A stretch of 28,296 bases of DNA from Chara braunii (GCA_003427395.1 BFEA01000174.1:2511244-2539539), one strand, 5' to 3'. Positions 10,091 through 19,405 are shown, counted from the stretch's first letter. Program-made: numbers and translations. Notes: generated from the letters alone by a model not told the origin.

Positions 10091-12300
10091 AAAATAGTTG
10101 GGGATTCACCCCCTACCTTTTTGCAGCACGTAGTAGTTGCTTCCCTCATAGGCCAAGGTCTAACAAGACTCAAATACTTTCCTCCTTTTCACTAGTAGTG
10201 TAGTTATTTTATCACAGAAAATACAACACCACCACCCCACAATGGACCAGGAACTTAGTTCCGGCGTGGATCTCACTACTACCTACAAGACAAGATTATA
10301 ACTTCTTCAAAGCCATCTCACAGGGGACCGATAACATAGAATTGCAACTTTCCTCAGGGTAGACCTTGCACATTGACCACTCCCTGAGAAATACTTATCT
10401 CAAGAAAGCGGTCACTCCATTCACCTCTGAATCCGCATCAAACGTGGATTCTGCGCAATGTCCCTACCCCTCTTCGAGGAGCAATCCAAACACACAAACC
10501 CTAATAGACAGTCATAAATCGATAATTCGACTTAAGACACTCATATAAATCCTTGCAGACTGAATAGTTCAAATACATACTTCAGATACATAGCCCAGGT
10601 AAATATTTCTGACAAGGATAATTATCAAAATAATATAATCATCAAGCACATAGCCTCACACAATCAGACGTTAGGCAAGCGTACTCGGACAGTATCTGGC
10701 ATATACGAATGAGTTCAACATATAATAAAAATGCCCTCAGACAGTTAGTCTCTAGTCCTTAGTTCCAATTCATAAATTCAAGTGGATGGTCCAAACCTGG
10801 AACGGTTCATGCGAAGGTCTAACATCAATTACAACTCATTGCCCCATCAAATGTAAGCAAAATAGTCTAAGTGTTAGCTTCTTTGCTGTTACTCCGGTTA
10901 CCTCTTAGGATCAGATATCTCCTTTATAGGGACAGGCGTCATGCAAATTCACTACTCCCCGTAGCCCTTTCTATTGAGGCCTTAACACGGTGTTTACTGC
11001 ATCTTCCTACTGCCTTATACGCCTAATTCAAACATATCACGTGAGACAGACCTCGAACTTCCATGGCTATACAACTCGAGCAACCGCTTTAGAACCCAGA
11101 CTCAAGGATCCCATATTCAGATTCATAAAGTCTTTGGCCTCCTTAGCCTAACTCTCCTCGAAGTCCCTCGATGACTTATGGCATAATAGGCTCCCTTACA
11201 GGGCCAACTCCCACAATAATCGCGCTTAGCCGTGTTGATACCTCATCATCTCACTTTAGCCATATTGATCATGCAAAGCATTGTCCATGCCAGTCAATTA
11301 CCAAGGTCGGAAACGGTACCCAACTCCAACTGCCGTTATGGTACTCAGAGCACATGAGTCCATAGTCAAAATGCTTATCACTCTCATGCCATCCTTACGG
11401 CATCAAGCCACGTCAACTCGCACAAGCTACCTTCACTCGGTCTTTATCCAATATCATCAATCGATTATTCTGAAAAAGCTCAATCATATTTCTCACTTCA
11501 CCTGATTCTCACAATCCCACCCGGATGTCGTTCCACCAGGGACAACGACAGACAACCGTTATCCCCGGCAACGGCGCCACCTGTCGAGCGCGTCGGTCCG
11601 GCACCGCACGAGGCAGCGCGGGACCCTCCCGGCCGCGTCACGCAGGAGTTGGTCTAAATCCTCGTCGCGAATATACACGGAGCCTCCGCAAGCCGCTCCG
11701 GCCGAGTGCGCCAGCCATACCTCTTGCGAGCCCCTACGACAGGATAGGGCCTACGCGAGGCACGACTTACCTCCACCTTGCGGGAGCTGTCATCTCCCTC
11801 TGGTGGGCGTATCCCCGCCGAGCTACCAGTCCACAGTATGAAAGCTGATCAGTTGCAATCGCAGAGGTGGACCAGCCGAGGGTGTTTCTCGTTCGCTGTA
11901 GCATAGGGGTACGCGCGGTAATACGCCTCCGTTGGACCCGTACGCGAACCGACATCTTGGGGGGGCTGAAGTCCCAAGCGCGGCCCGTCGTCGGTCAACT
12001 AGGACGGCATCCCACGCACCATGCATACACCACTCAGAGAACATAAAAGCAGAAACACACACACACGTACATATACATATACAGAACGACACTGAACAAA
12101 CAACGCGACAACACTCCTAGTCCCTTAGTAGCCATCCCATAACTTTCCGATGAGGAAATCGAATAGGTGTCGCACGCGAGACTTAGTATAAAATAGCGCG
12201 GACGTGGGGCTATCTCATATTGATTCGCAATGCAAGCGTACGCAAGCGATCACAATGATGGCGTATTACGTAGTACTCATACTCATGTGGGCGTCGTTAA
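10091..12300. other. Gene-free stretch, first part of the hairpin-rich island
   Basis: There is no convincing coding region; short open frames are under about 110 codons and composition-driven. 11520-11990 is distinctly GC-rich compared with its flanks. Inverted repeats include CTCAGGG/CCCTGAG (10353-10359 and 10382-10388) and GAATCC/GGATTC (10429-10434 and 10446-10451). No LTR-element proteins, tRNA or rRNA are recognised. Confidence 0.6.
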
Positions 12301-12316
12301 TCTCGAGGGTGGCAGT

Positions 12317-12657
12317 CGACACTCAAGTGTCGGTTGGCACACGCCTTGAGGGATCGACCTCTCGACGTTGGGCAACCGCCAAATGCGGTTGAGAACCACA
12401 CCCTTTTCTGCACCCCGCGGAGAGTGGGTGGTACACAGGTTCATACCTGTGGTGGCAATCGTCTCTTATGGCCCTGGAGACCAGCTCCACCATCGAGGAC
12501 CTAGAGAGAAATCAAGGGGTTTGATTTTGACGGCTGCCACGGGCTACAACGTCCAACCATAGAAACTCTAAAGATCAAAGGATAGAAGGAAAAAATCCCA
12601 TTTCCCTCAAAAACATAATATGTTCAACCCTTACGCGTGGTCCCAGTAGGCCACGCG
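12317..12657. repeat. Cluster of four 7-bp-arm hairpins
   Basis: Perfect inverted repeats lie at 12317-12332 (CGACACT, loop CA, AGTGTCG), 12373-12391 (CAACCGC, 5-nt loop, GCGGTTG), 12434-12451 (CACAGGT, loop TCAT, ACCTGTG) and 12634-12657 (CGCGTGG, 10-nt loop, CCACGCG). I estimate about one 7-bp arm pair with a short loop per 2-3 kb by chance, so four within 340 bp is an excess. The stems are unrelated in sequence, so this is not one repeated palindrome. No coding function is seen. Confidence 0.8.
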
Positions 12658-13083
12658 AAAACACTCAAGCCATAAACATATATATATACATATATGAATA
12701 CGGGTTATTAATATAGGACGATCACTTCTCACAGTCACAGTGGGACTCCTTTCAGCCATATATGTATGTAATCGCAGGCAGTCACATCCAAAGTCCGAAC
12801 CACAAACATACCTGCAATCACATCAAAAATTCAACAAAAGTCCACGCACTACACGGGGTCAACTTCAACCATTCTCTATGCTCATACCCCTTGCTTTAGC
12901 CATACAAACCTCACTCTTGTGCAACTCCCCAAAATAAATACTCAGTACTTTTGTTAAATGGCCATTCAATAAAGTCCGGGTGAAAACACAATGAAACAAT
13001 TCAAACCACAGGGTTAAAGCCTTTAGGTTGAGTGGCAAGAGTGGATTGGAGTTGAATCGCAAGCCGACGAATCGACAACTGAC

Positions 13084-13123
13084 CTGTTATCAGTGATAAC
13101 AGCAGATGATCCTCGTAGGATCA
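13084..13123. repeat. Two back-to-back palindromes
   Basis: 13084-13102 is CTGTTATCA, one G, TGATAACAG: 9-bp perfect arms with a single-base spacer. Four bases later, 13107-13123 is TGATCCT, CGT, AGGATCA: 7-bp perfect arms. Such tight pairs can form a double hairpin in DNA or RNA. A dimeric protein-binding site is an alternative. Confidence 0.85.
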
Positions 13124-13212
13124 AGCTGAAACTAGTCCAAATCCCGAATCAAATGGTCAAGAGGACCTATAACACAAGACAGGCCAATCCCCAGGCTAAA
13201 CCTATAAGTCCT

Positions 13213-13278
13213 TGGGGAATAATCCCCATATCACGATCTCACTCAAATTGACTAAGCCTGAATCTACTGCTAAGCAGT
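13213..13278. repeat. Two further short hairpins
   Basis: 13213-13228 has arms TGGGGA and TCCCCA around ATAA. 13266-13278 has arms ACTGCT and AGCAGT around a single A. They continue the run of palindromes begun at 13084. Confidence 0.7.
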
Positions 13279-13339
13279 GCCCAAAGCAAAGGTAGACCCT
13301 GGCATAATCTCCCCTACACAGGGTGAATCGCCAAAATAT

Positions 13340-13740
13340 ATTACAAAATCTCCTTCAAACTAAGAAAAATTCGGCAGCGCTTCCCGTAGGAAAAGTGTCT
13401 TTCCAGAGTTTATATCAGCCTGACTATGAAAACTGAAGTAGCCTTCAACTTTCCAAAGTCCAATTTTGTCTAACTCCCTGATTTAGCAAAAAATTGGGCA
13501 ACACTCCTTTTAGAAAAGGAGACTTTCCAAATTTTTACTAAGTCATATGTAAACTTTAGACAAGTTGAACTTTGACAAGTCATAATTTGACTAACTCCTT
13601 GGATTTGCAGAAATTTCGGCAGCGCTTCTCGTAGAGAAAGTAGCTTACCAAAATTTATACAGAGCCAAGTATAACAAATGATCTAAAATAATGCAGAAAT
13701 TGACTCAGAAAATGCAGAAATTGAACCAACTCCTATCGCT
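13340..13740. repeat. Degenerate 122-bp tandem repeat with variable hairpin
   Basis: About three diverged units are marked by TCGGCAGCGC (13371), TTGGGCAACAC (13493) and TTTCGGCAGCGC (13614), spaced about 122 bp. The flanks are also shared (TAACTCC...GGATTTGCAGAAAT before, CTTTCCAAAATTTATAC after). Right after the GC(G/A)C motif each unit has a hairpin with its own stem: TTCC/GGAA with loop CGTA (13381-13392), CTCCTTTT/AAAAGGAG with loop AG (13504-13521), and TTCTC/GAGAA with loop GTA (13626-13638). Pairing is kept while sequence changes. Confidence 0.85.
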
Positions 13741-14206
13741 CTAGCACGTGGCGAACACCTAAAGCAACTGCCTGTCAAACTGAAACTCAGACCAAGTAGA
13801 GGCCTCACTCAGCCACAGGCAGGCCAAACCACAATGGTAAGTACTCTCACCAGCCCCAGGGTTAAACCTTGTCAAACAATAGTTCATAATCTTTCACGAG
13901 TTGTCCCTTTATACCCAGCTTACATAAGGCATAAAGTGAGGTCATCCAAAGTTATGGGACATGCCTAACTTAGCCATGATATACACAAAACAGAGGGCAC
14001 AACTACTTCTCTCTTCTTTGGGCATGTAATTAGGCCACCCTAGTCGCCCTGAACTATTTAATAGCCAGTTTGTATATATCTTTCTGAACTTAATGTTCAA
14101 GGTGGGCGTAGGAATGAGTCATTCATCTTAGAAACAATGCTCAGCCGGCCCAAGTTACCCTAAGTTATACTCTTAGTTATACTCTCTTCAGATTGTGATA
14201 AGCTAT
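13741..14206. other. Gene-free stretch
   Basis: AT-leaning sequence without a coding frame or clear repeat. It lies between two hairpin families, and nothing specific can be called. Confidence 0.5.
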
Positions 14207-14842
14207 AGTCAAACCACCTAAACTCATAGAATAGTCTGACTAGCCTGTTCTTAAATAGAATAGTAATAAAATATGGCCAAATTATAACCTTTGGGTTCCA
14301 GCATGTGCGAGGCTTTGAGTCAGACCACCTGAACTTACAGAACAGTCTGGCTCTCTGCCTGGTCCGTTCCTCTCTGATTTAACTTGTGCGAGGCATTGGG
14401 CTAGACCACCTAAACTTATAGAATGATCTGCCCTCTGTCAAATTTACTTCCTCAAAATAAAAGCAGGAAGAGGCTGAGCCACCTAAACTTATAGAATGGC
14501 TCAGACCTCCTCGTTCAGAACCAAACAAACAAAGAAAACCCCAAAATAAACAAGGCAACTAAGGCACCTGAACTTACAGAATGCACTCGGCCCCTTAAAA
14601 GGTCAATCACAATTATCCCTCGCAAGTCAGAGTAACCAGACCACCTAAACTTATAGAATGGTCTAGTTCTCAAGGCAATCCCACAACACTAGGTCTCCCC
14701 AAACTTATGGGGACTTCCCAACCTCCAGAGCAATCAGACCACCTAAACTTATAGAATGGTCTGACGCTCCACACAATCCAAAATAAACATATCACTGGGT
14801 CTCATCAAACTTATGGGGACTTCCCAGCCTTAATGACCCAGT
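14207..14842. repeat. Array of hairpins with a shared loop core and co-varying stems
   Basis: Seven units contain the core CCTRAACTTAYAGAA (copy 1 CCTAAACTCATAGAA) as a loop. They lie at 14207-14241, 14317-14353, 14398-14433, 14470-14509, about 14561-14597, 14630-14671 and 14728-14769. Flanking arms pair in each copy but differ between copies: CAGACCA/TGGTCTG in the seventh, CTGAGCCA/TGGCTCAG plus an outer GAGG/CCTC in the fourth, and GAGTCAGAC/GTCTGGCTC with a G-T pair in the second. The fifth copy pairs poorly (GCA/TGC). Two related hairpins have loop AAACTTAT: 14696-14713 (TCCCC/GGGGA), and one enclosed by ACTGGGTC (14794-14801) and GACCCAGT (14835-14842). Spacing is irregular (about 70-110 bp). 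A structured RNA or a hairpin-forming mobile repeat would fit; no protein frame does. Confidence 0.88.
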
Positions 14843-16200
14843 AAAACTTTAATGCAATACTGCCTTCCTCCCAACCTTCCCCCAGATGCATTTCCCTCTT
14901 GTTCACAATCAACAAAACTGAAACTGAGATTGCATACACATTCCTTAATCTGGTTTTATCCTGACAATCAAACTAAAAAGTCAAAGTAGGGATGCATGCA
15001 ATATACTTGGTCAAAATTCAACGGGTAGTACAGATAGGGGCTATAATCTGGGTTTATAGAAGGAGATGGAAGGTTACCTCTCAGTTCCCTGCCTCCAGAA
15101 CTCCTCCTGAGTTCCCATAGAGCTCTCGCAATCGGTGGGGCAACCTCCCATGTAGGCCTTGCTGCGGTCCTACGGGTTGCAATCCCGCCTGCCGCCTTCC
15201 TCTCAGAACTGGATCAGACTTAGAGTAAGAAGGATAGAAAGAGGAATTTCAGACGCTCGAGATACAGGAGAGGGATTGACTCAACTCCCAGGAGAGGGCC
15301 TTGTTGCCTTGAATCGCATGAGGGCCCTGCAATGGCGGTCAGAATGTGCAGCAAGAACAACCGAACTATAGTCAAACTGTCCGTTGTTGACTCGTCGGCG
15401 ACTTTCCCATGTTGCAGCACGGACCCTTGTCCTTCAACGGCTCAGCCATTCCACCGCTTCGTGACCAAAAATGCACAGACCACAACTTAAGACAAGGCTG
15501 TGATCAAAAGAAAGCAAGCACAACCCTCTTTCTAACGCCCACACAGTGTGACCACAACGTAGTCCGACGGGCCACGCAGCGTGGCGAGCATACACAGATA
15601 TCGGTCGTGCCGCTCTTACTGAACTTCGATAAGTATCCAACCCCGGGATGGACTCATGCCACTTTGGCCAGATAGGATGGGCAACTCCCCAACTGACAAG
15701 TAACCCGTCACTCCCCAGCCAGCCTGCAACTGCTTTGACCCGCACAACAGGTCGTGCGTTGGCCAGCAAGTAAGCCTACAATCATATGGTTGGGCTTCCT
15801 CGCGACAGGCCGGACTGCATACAAATCAGCAGGTAAGCCTTTCGACCTCGCAGCTAGCTTCACGCCCTTTTCCGGCTGTCGCTCTACTTCACGTGCTGAA
15901 ACGAAAACGAACCTCCCCTTAGTACACGACTAGATACATTGCCCGTTTCCCCACGCGCAGCCTGCAACCTCACAGCCTCCGATTCGTTTCTCAAAGTCTT
16001 AGTCTGAGTTTACCATCCCACTCGCCGCATCCTAACATCCCTATTCAGCACGTTACTTCGTCCATTTCTGATAAGAAACGATGGCATCGACTTTCCTCCC
16101 CTGCCATCTCAAGCTTTCAATCCAGATGGAACCCCCCCCTCCTCGACTATGCGGGTATGCACCGTCCTTCTGAGAGCGTACAGGATCAGGCGGTATGCAC
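14843..16200. other. Gene-free stretch with single-spacer palindromes
   Basis: No supported gene. Notable palindromes are 15540-15550 (CACAC, A, GTGTG) and 15571-15585 (GCCACGC, A, GCGTGGC), both with a single A between the arms. AGCARGTAAGCCT occurs twice near 15765 and 15830, a weak direct repeat. Confidence 0.6.
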
Positions 16201-16279
16201 AGCACAAGCATCTCAGCCTGCCCGTTTCCAGGTGAGTACTCCCTCTCTCTCTCTAACTTACCTCTCCGCCCTTGTAATC

Positions 16280-17130
16280 CTTCTCGACTGAATGCACCTG
16301 GCCAGGAACCCGCCCGGGTGCATCCCCCTCACCCTTTCTTGCAGCCTATACAAGTATAGTCAATCCGCTCACCTTCTGTCGGTTCCGGACCTACCATCGG
16401 ATGCGCGCTGTCTGGAAACCCCGATATCCGCCCTTCCCTCGCTTAATTCTGCGAAGGATCGACTAAACAGGCTATCAGTAGTTGCGCCCGACTAGTCCTC
16501 CACCGTGGCTTGGCGCATCCCCCACCTTATCTAACGCACTTCCTACTAACCTAGCACCAAAACTGACTTCGCCATTCTACTCGCAATGGTCGAAAACCCC
16601 CGACAAACACTGGAGCTCGGTCGATTCCATCATGAATCGAGCGAGATCTCGATTCTCACCTCTGCCATCTCTATTACATCTCGACACCCCTGCGCACTAA
16701 CTTTCTTTTCCACCTCACTTTCTACTAACTTCTCTCTAAAACTAACCTCATATTCCTGGTTCGCGTGCTCAAAAAATGCTGAAATGGCCACTTCCCTCAC
16801 TCGATTCCGTTAGGATTCAAGTGAGACAATCACTCTTCACTTCTATACACCCGTCTTCTTCCCCGCCATCGTTCTCACTCCTTTCCTATTCAAATCCAGA
16901 TGCACCTGGCGCGGATTCGTGTCCGGGTTCATTCGTCTTTCTCCCTTCTTCCCGGCCACTTCGCGCACCGGTTTTCTCACTGACATCTCCCTATACTAAC
17001 TTTTCGCCAAAATTGACCTCGAGTATGGATGCGCCCGACTTTAAAATGTTGGAATAACCTTTTTACTCACTCAATTCCATAAAGGATCGAGCGAGTAATC
17101 TCTCTTTCCTCTACTCCCTCCATGTTCTCT
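16280..17130. repeat. Third family of degenerate repeats with hairpins
   Basis: Diverged units share ACTAACYT...CCAAAAYTGACYTC, then a hairpin, then TCTC...TTCTC. The hairpins lie at 16616-16645 (CTCG-G-TCGATTC with GAATCGA-G-CGAG, 11 of 12 paired), 16796-16825 (CTCACTCGATTCC with GGATTCAAGTGAG, 11 of 13) and 17063-17098 (TTACTCACTCAATTCC with GGATCGAGCGAGTAA, two mismatches and a bulge). A further shared motif, TGCACCTGGC, occurs at about 16293 and 16900. Units are about 185-270 bp apart. Plus-strand frames of 70-90 codons here are not protein-like. Confidence 0.75.
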
Positions 17131-18640
17131 CCTTCGCCCGTCTCTGCAACCAGCTCCCTCGTCTCTTCGACGCTCAAGCTGCGCTCGAGTGTGACCGGCC
17201 TCTACCGCTGCGCAGTATAGCCGCCCGACCGGCCTCCGCCCTTCACTGGTGCCCCTGGCGCAACCCGATTCTTCTCTGCCGCCTCGACTATCCCGAAAGG
17301 ACTGCGGAGGACTCAGCTACTTCGGTGCAGCAGCCCTCCGCCCCTATTCCCAGGCCCGTACGGGTGAGCTGCACGGCAGTGTTGCAGCCGCCTCTGTCGT
17401 GATACCCCCGGCTCACAGCGCCTGTCGGGTCTACCGTGCCCACTGCTCCTGAGGCCAGTTCCCGATCTTTCGGGTCCCCTCACTACCAGTCAGCCGGTAC
17501 AGCGGTCGCCCTCGCTGCTCCATGTCCCCTGTGGAAAGTTCCGAAAAGAACCAGCTACAGGTCGTTTCAATTTAGTTTAATCTTTCACCCGTCTACCCCA
17601 GCCCGGCGCTGCTTCTGCGTGCTGTCTCCGCAGCCTCCCCGGTTCTAGTAGGCTCAGGCGGAGCCCACAACCACCTTCAGCCAGCAATGGCCAAGTTCGT
17701 ACGTAGCCAATTGGCCGCGGAACTGAGGGCGCAGCCTGCTGCAAGGCCTTGGGCCTTGGTGAACTAGGCCCAGAACGGCCCTTGTCGGTTCCAGCAAAAA
17801 TTGTTTGAGAACTTTGAGGTCCGAAGTGGAACGAGTCCCGTGGACGCGGCCCGACCAGAGCAGCGTTGTGCGCTCCTTCACAGTGCCTTGGGTCGCTCCG
17901 GCCAAGTACAGTCCGCTCCCCTTTTGGGCGCCGACGACCTACTCACACTCAAACCTACCACAGCGGACTTGCGGCCGGCGGACAGTGCACCCACAAAAGG
18001 CACCCGCCATTCAGGCTTTTCCGCCTCGTGGGCTAATCTCCTACCGGTCCGCATACACGTTGACTTCATCAGTCCGCGTCTCGAAACGGACAGCGTAGAG
18101 GATTTTCGCCAACATCCCAAATACGCGGAAGCTTGTAAGGTATTCACGGAAGGCCCGCGCTTAAGGTTCTCAACTGCCGTGACGACCTCTAAGAACCGGC
18201 GCCACCCTTGAGTCAAGAAAAGGCCGACACACAAAACCAAATAATAAAACATTTAAGTTTTTAATCGACACAATATACCGAACGAGGGAAATAGGGACCG
18301 CTAGCACCATTTCGACGCTACCGACACCAAAACCAAGGGGGATAATCTCGCCGGCCTCGTTAAGCTACTCTTGATATCCCCGCCTCGTCGCCGCTTGACC
18401 TCCATCCCTGAACCTCTCCAATGAAAATCCGACACCATAACTAAGTGTTAGGCCCGAGTCTGGGTCTTGCTCTGGCGGACGCCTAAATAAACGGACACTG
18501 CGCGACGCGCCGAGCTAATGAAAACGCCTTCAGAAGTCACATTTGTTGTCGATGTCGTCCTCCGCACGTACGCATAGGTCACAGGCAAGCACGTCAATCA
18601 ACGGGACATAATCTTTTTAATCCTAACTTAATCAGAAAGT
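17131..18640. other. GC-rich stretch without a convincing gene
   Basis: Open frames exist on both strands (plus 17801-18211, 136 codons; minus 17878-18252, 124 codons). They overlap each other in a GC-rich region, and neither shows a family I know. The last third of the plus frame (VDFISPRLETDSVEDFRQHP) is the most protein-like part. I leave both uncalled. Confidence 0.45.
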
Positions 18641-18651
18641 AAAAAAATCCG

Positions 18652-18865
18652 GTCGGCAATCATGCCGACTCTTCAATCATCAACAATTAAAAAGGTCATG
18701 TGCGCCTCAATTTCGCGTGTCCACACACTGTTTATTCTAGTCAACCATGCGGCCAACGTAACTTACAGACACAGTCAGGCATCACGCGGTATAGCTAAAT
18801 TTTAAACCAAACTTATTTCCTGTCGCTTCTGCAAAAAAACAGGGCGGATACCCTTGTAAGGGTAT
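18652..18865. repeat. Two strong hairpins
   Basis: 18652-18669 has GTCGGCA and TGCCGAC around ATCA. 18848-18865 has ATACCCTT and AAGGGTAT around GT, with further partial pairing outside (GGCG near 18843 with CGCC near 18870). These continue the hairpin richness of the island to its right-hand end. Confidence 0.8.
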
Positions 18866-19031
18866 TCGCGCCGACAGCTTACCGGACCATATTAAGCGAC
18901 GTCCCCGTCGCTCTGCGAAATCAGAAAGTTATAAATCCACCCGAACTCCAAATGCTTACGAGAAAGGAACCAATCCGATTAGCCGGCAGACTTAGGTTCG
19001 AGGCCTCCAACAATTTGTACCCACACAACTG

Positions 19032-19112
19032 TATGCCGCCAGGGTTTCAACCTGGGTTTCCATTGTCCTGACACTAGGACGCCGGGGTATTACGCATCAA
19101 TACTACGGCATA
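19032..19112 (-). other. tRNA-like four-way junction fold
   Basis: The ends TATGCCG (19032-19038) and CGGCATA (19106-19112) pair perfectly over 7 bp and enclose three hairpins. Read on the minus strand the order is: 7-bp acceptor; TA; 4-bp stem GTAT/ATAC with a 9-nt loop; 6 nt; 5-bp stem GTCCT/AGGAC with a 6-nt loop; 9 nt; 5-bp stem CCAGG/CCTGG with the 7-nt loop TTGAAAC joined directly to the acceptor. Acceptor, D-like and T-like parts have tRNA sizes. The middle arm has the wrong spacers and loop, the D loop lacks GG, and the T loop lacks the conserved C. It is not a functional tRNA as seen. A decayed tRNA, a tRNA-like RNA or chance in a hairpin-rich region are all possible. Confidence 0.4.
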
Positions 19113-19210
19113 AGTTCCAAAGGCCCTCTCAAACCATCCTCTCCCATTTGTCGTAGACAAACGTCGGCTTCTCGTTGAGTGTCCCGGCTAGACTCTTTCT
19201 CGTAAGCAGA

Positions 19211-19352
19211 GTCATACTAAGGGACGCGGTGTCGCACTTTTTCCAGTCGGGCCACTTCAAGCCTGTCTCTTATACACATCTAGATGTGTATAAGAGACAG
19301 GTCATACTAAGGGACGCGGTGTCGCACTTTTTCCAGTCGGGCCACTTCAAGC
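19211..19352. repeat. 52-bp exact direct repeat around an adaptor
   Basis: 19211-19262 and 19301-19352 are identical (both start GTCATACTAAGGGACG and end GGGCCACTTCAAGC) and directly abut the 38-bp adaptor palindrome on each side. The pattern fits a library or assembly join that repeated the same genomic segment. It does not fit a transposon target duplication, which for Tn5 is 9 bp. Confidence 0.95.
19263..19300. other. Tn5/Nextera mosaic-end junction (sequencing adaptor)
   Basis: 19263-19281 reads CTGTCTCTTATACACATCT and 19282-19300 is its exact reverse complement. Together they equal the junction left by transposase-based mate-pair libraries, in which two 19-bp Tn5 mosaic ends are joined. 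It is not part of the organism's genome. Confidence 0.95.
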
Positions 19353-19405
19353 GACCAGAAAGCCAACAGGCTGTCACGCAGGATTTTGTGGATTGCTTGC
19401 AATAA

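Larger units (their letters stand above)
19157..19405 (+). pseudogene. Short open frame split by an artefact, unknown product
   Basis: The frame is open from after a TAG near 19154 to TAA at 19403-19405. The parts on either side of the artefact look protein-like (ARLFLVSRVILRDAVSHFF; RPESQQAVTQDFVDCLQ). The inserted 90 bp (38-bp adaptor plus 52-bp duplication) is 30 codons, so the frame is not shifted, but the residues VSYTHLDVYKRQ come from the adaptor and are not biological. AATAAA-like strings overlap and follow the stop (19402-19425), as at a gene end. It could be the last exon of a gene whose upstream exons I cannot place. No family is recognised. Confidence 0.35.

Noticed and set aside
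11525-11848. 107-codon plus-strand frame
   Set aside because: It lies in a GC-rich patch with an overlapping minus-strand frame, Arg/Pro-biased composition and no recognisable motif.
14207-14842. Possible CRISPR array (short repeat with variable neighbours)
   Set aside because: Spacing is irregular, the variable parts pair across the repeat and are not independent spacers, and the context is eukaryotic.
15168-15186. B-box-like GGGTTGCAATCCC (RNA polymerase III promoter)
   Set aside because: Two central bases are swapped relative to the consensus and no acceptable A box or tRNA fold lies upstream.
19211-19352. Tn5-type transposon insertion with target duplication
   Set aside because: Only the two mosaic ends are present with nothing between them, and the flanking duplication is 52 bp instead of 9 bp, so a library artefact fits better.
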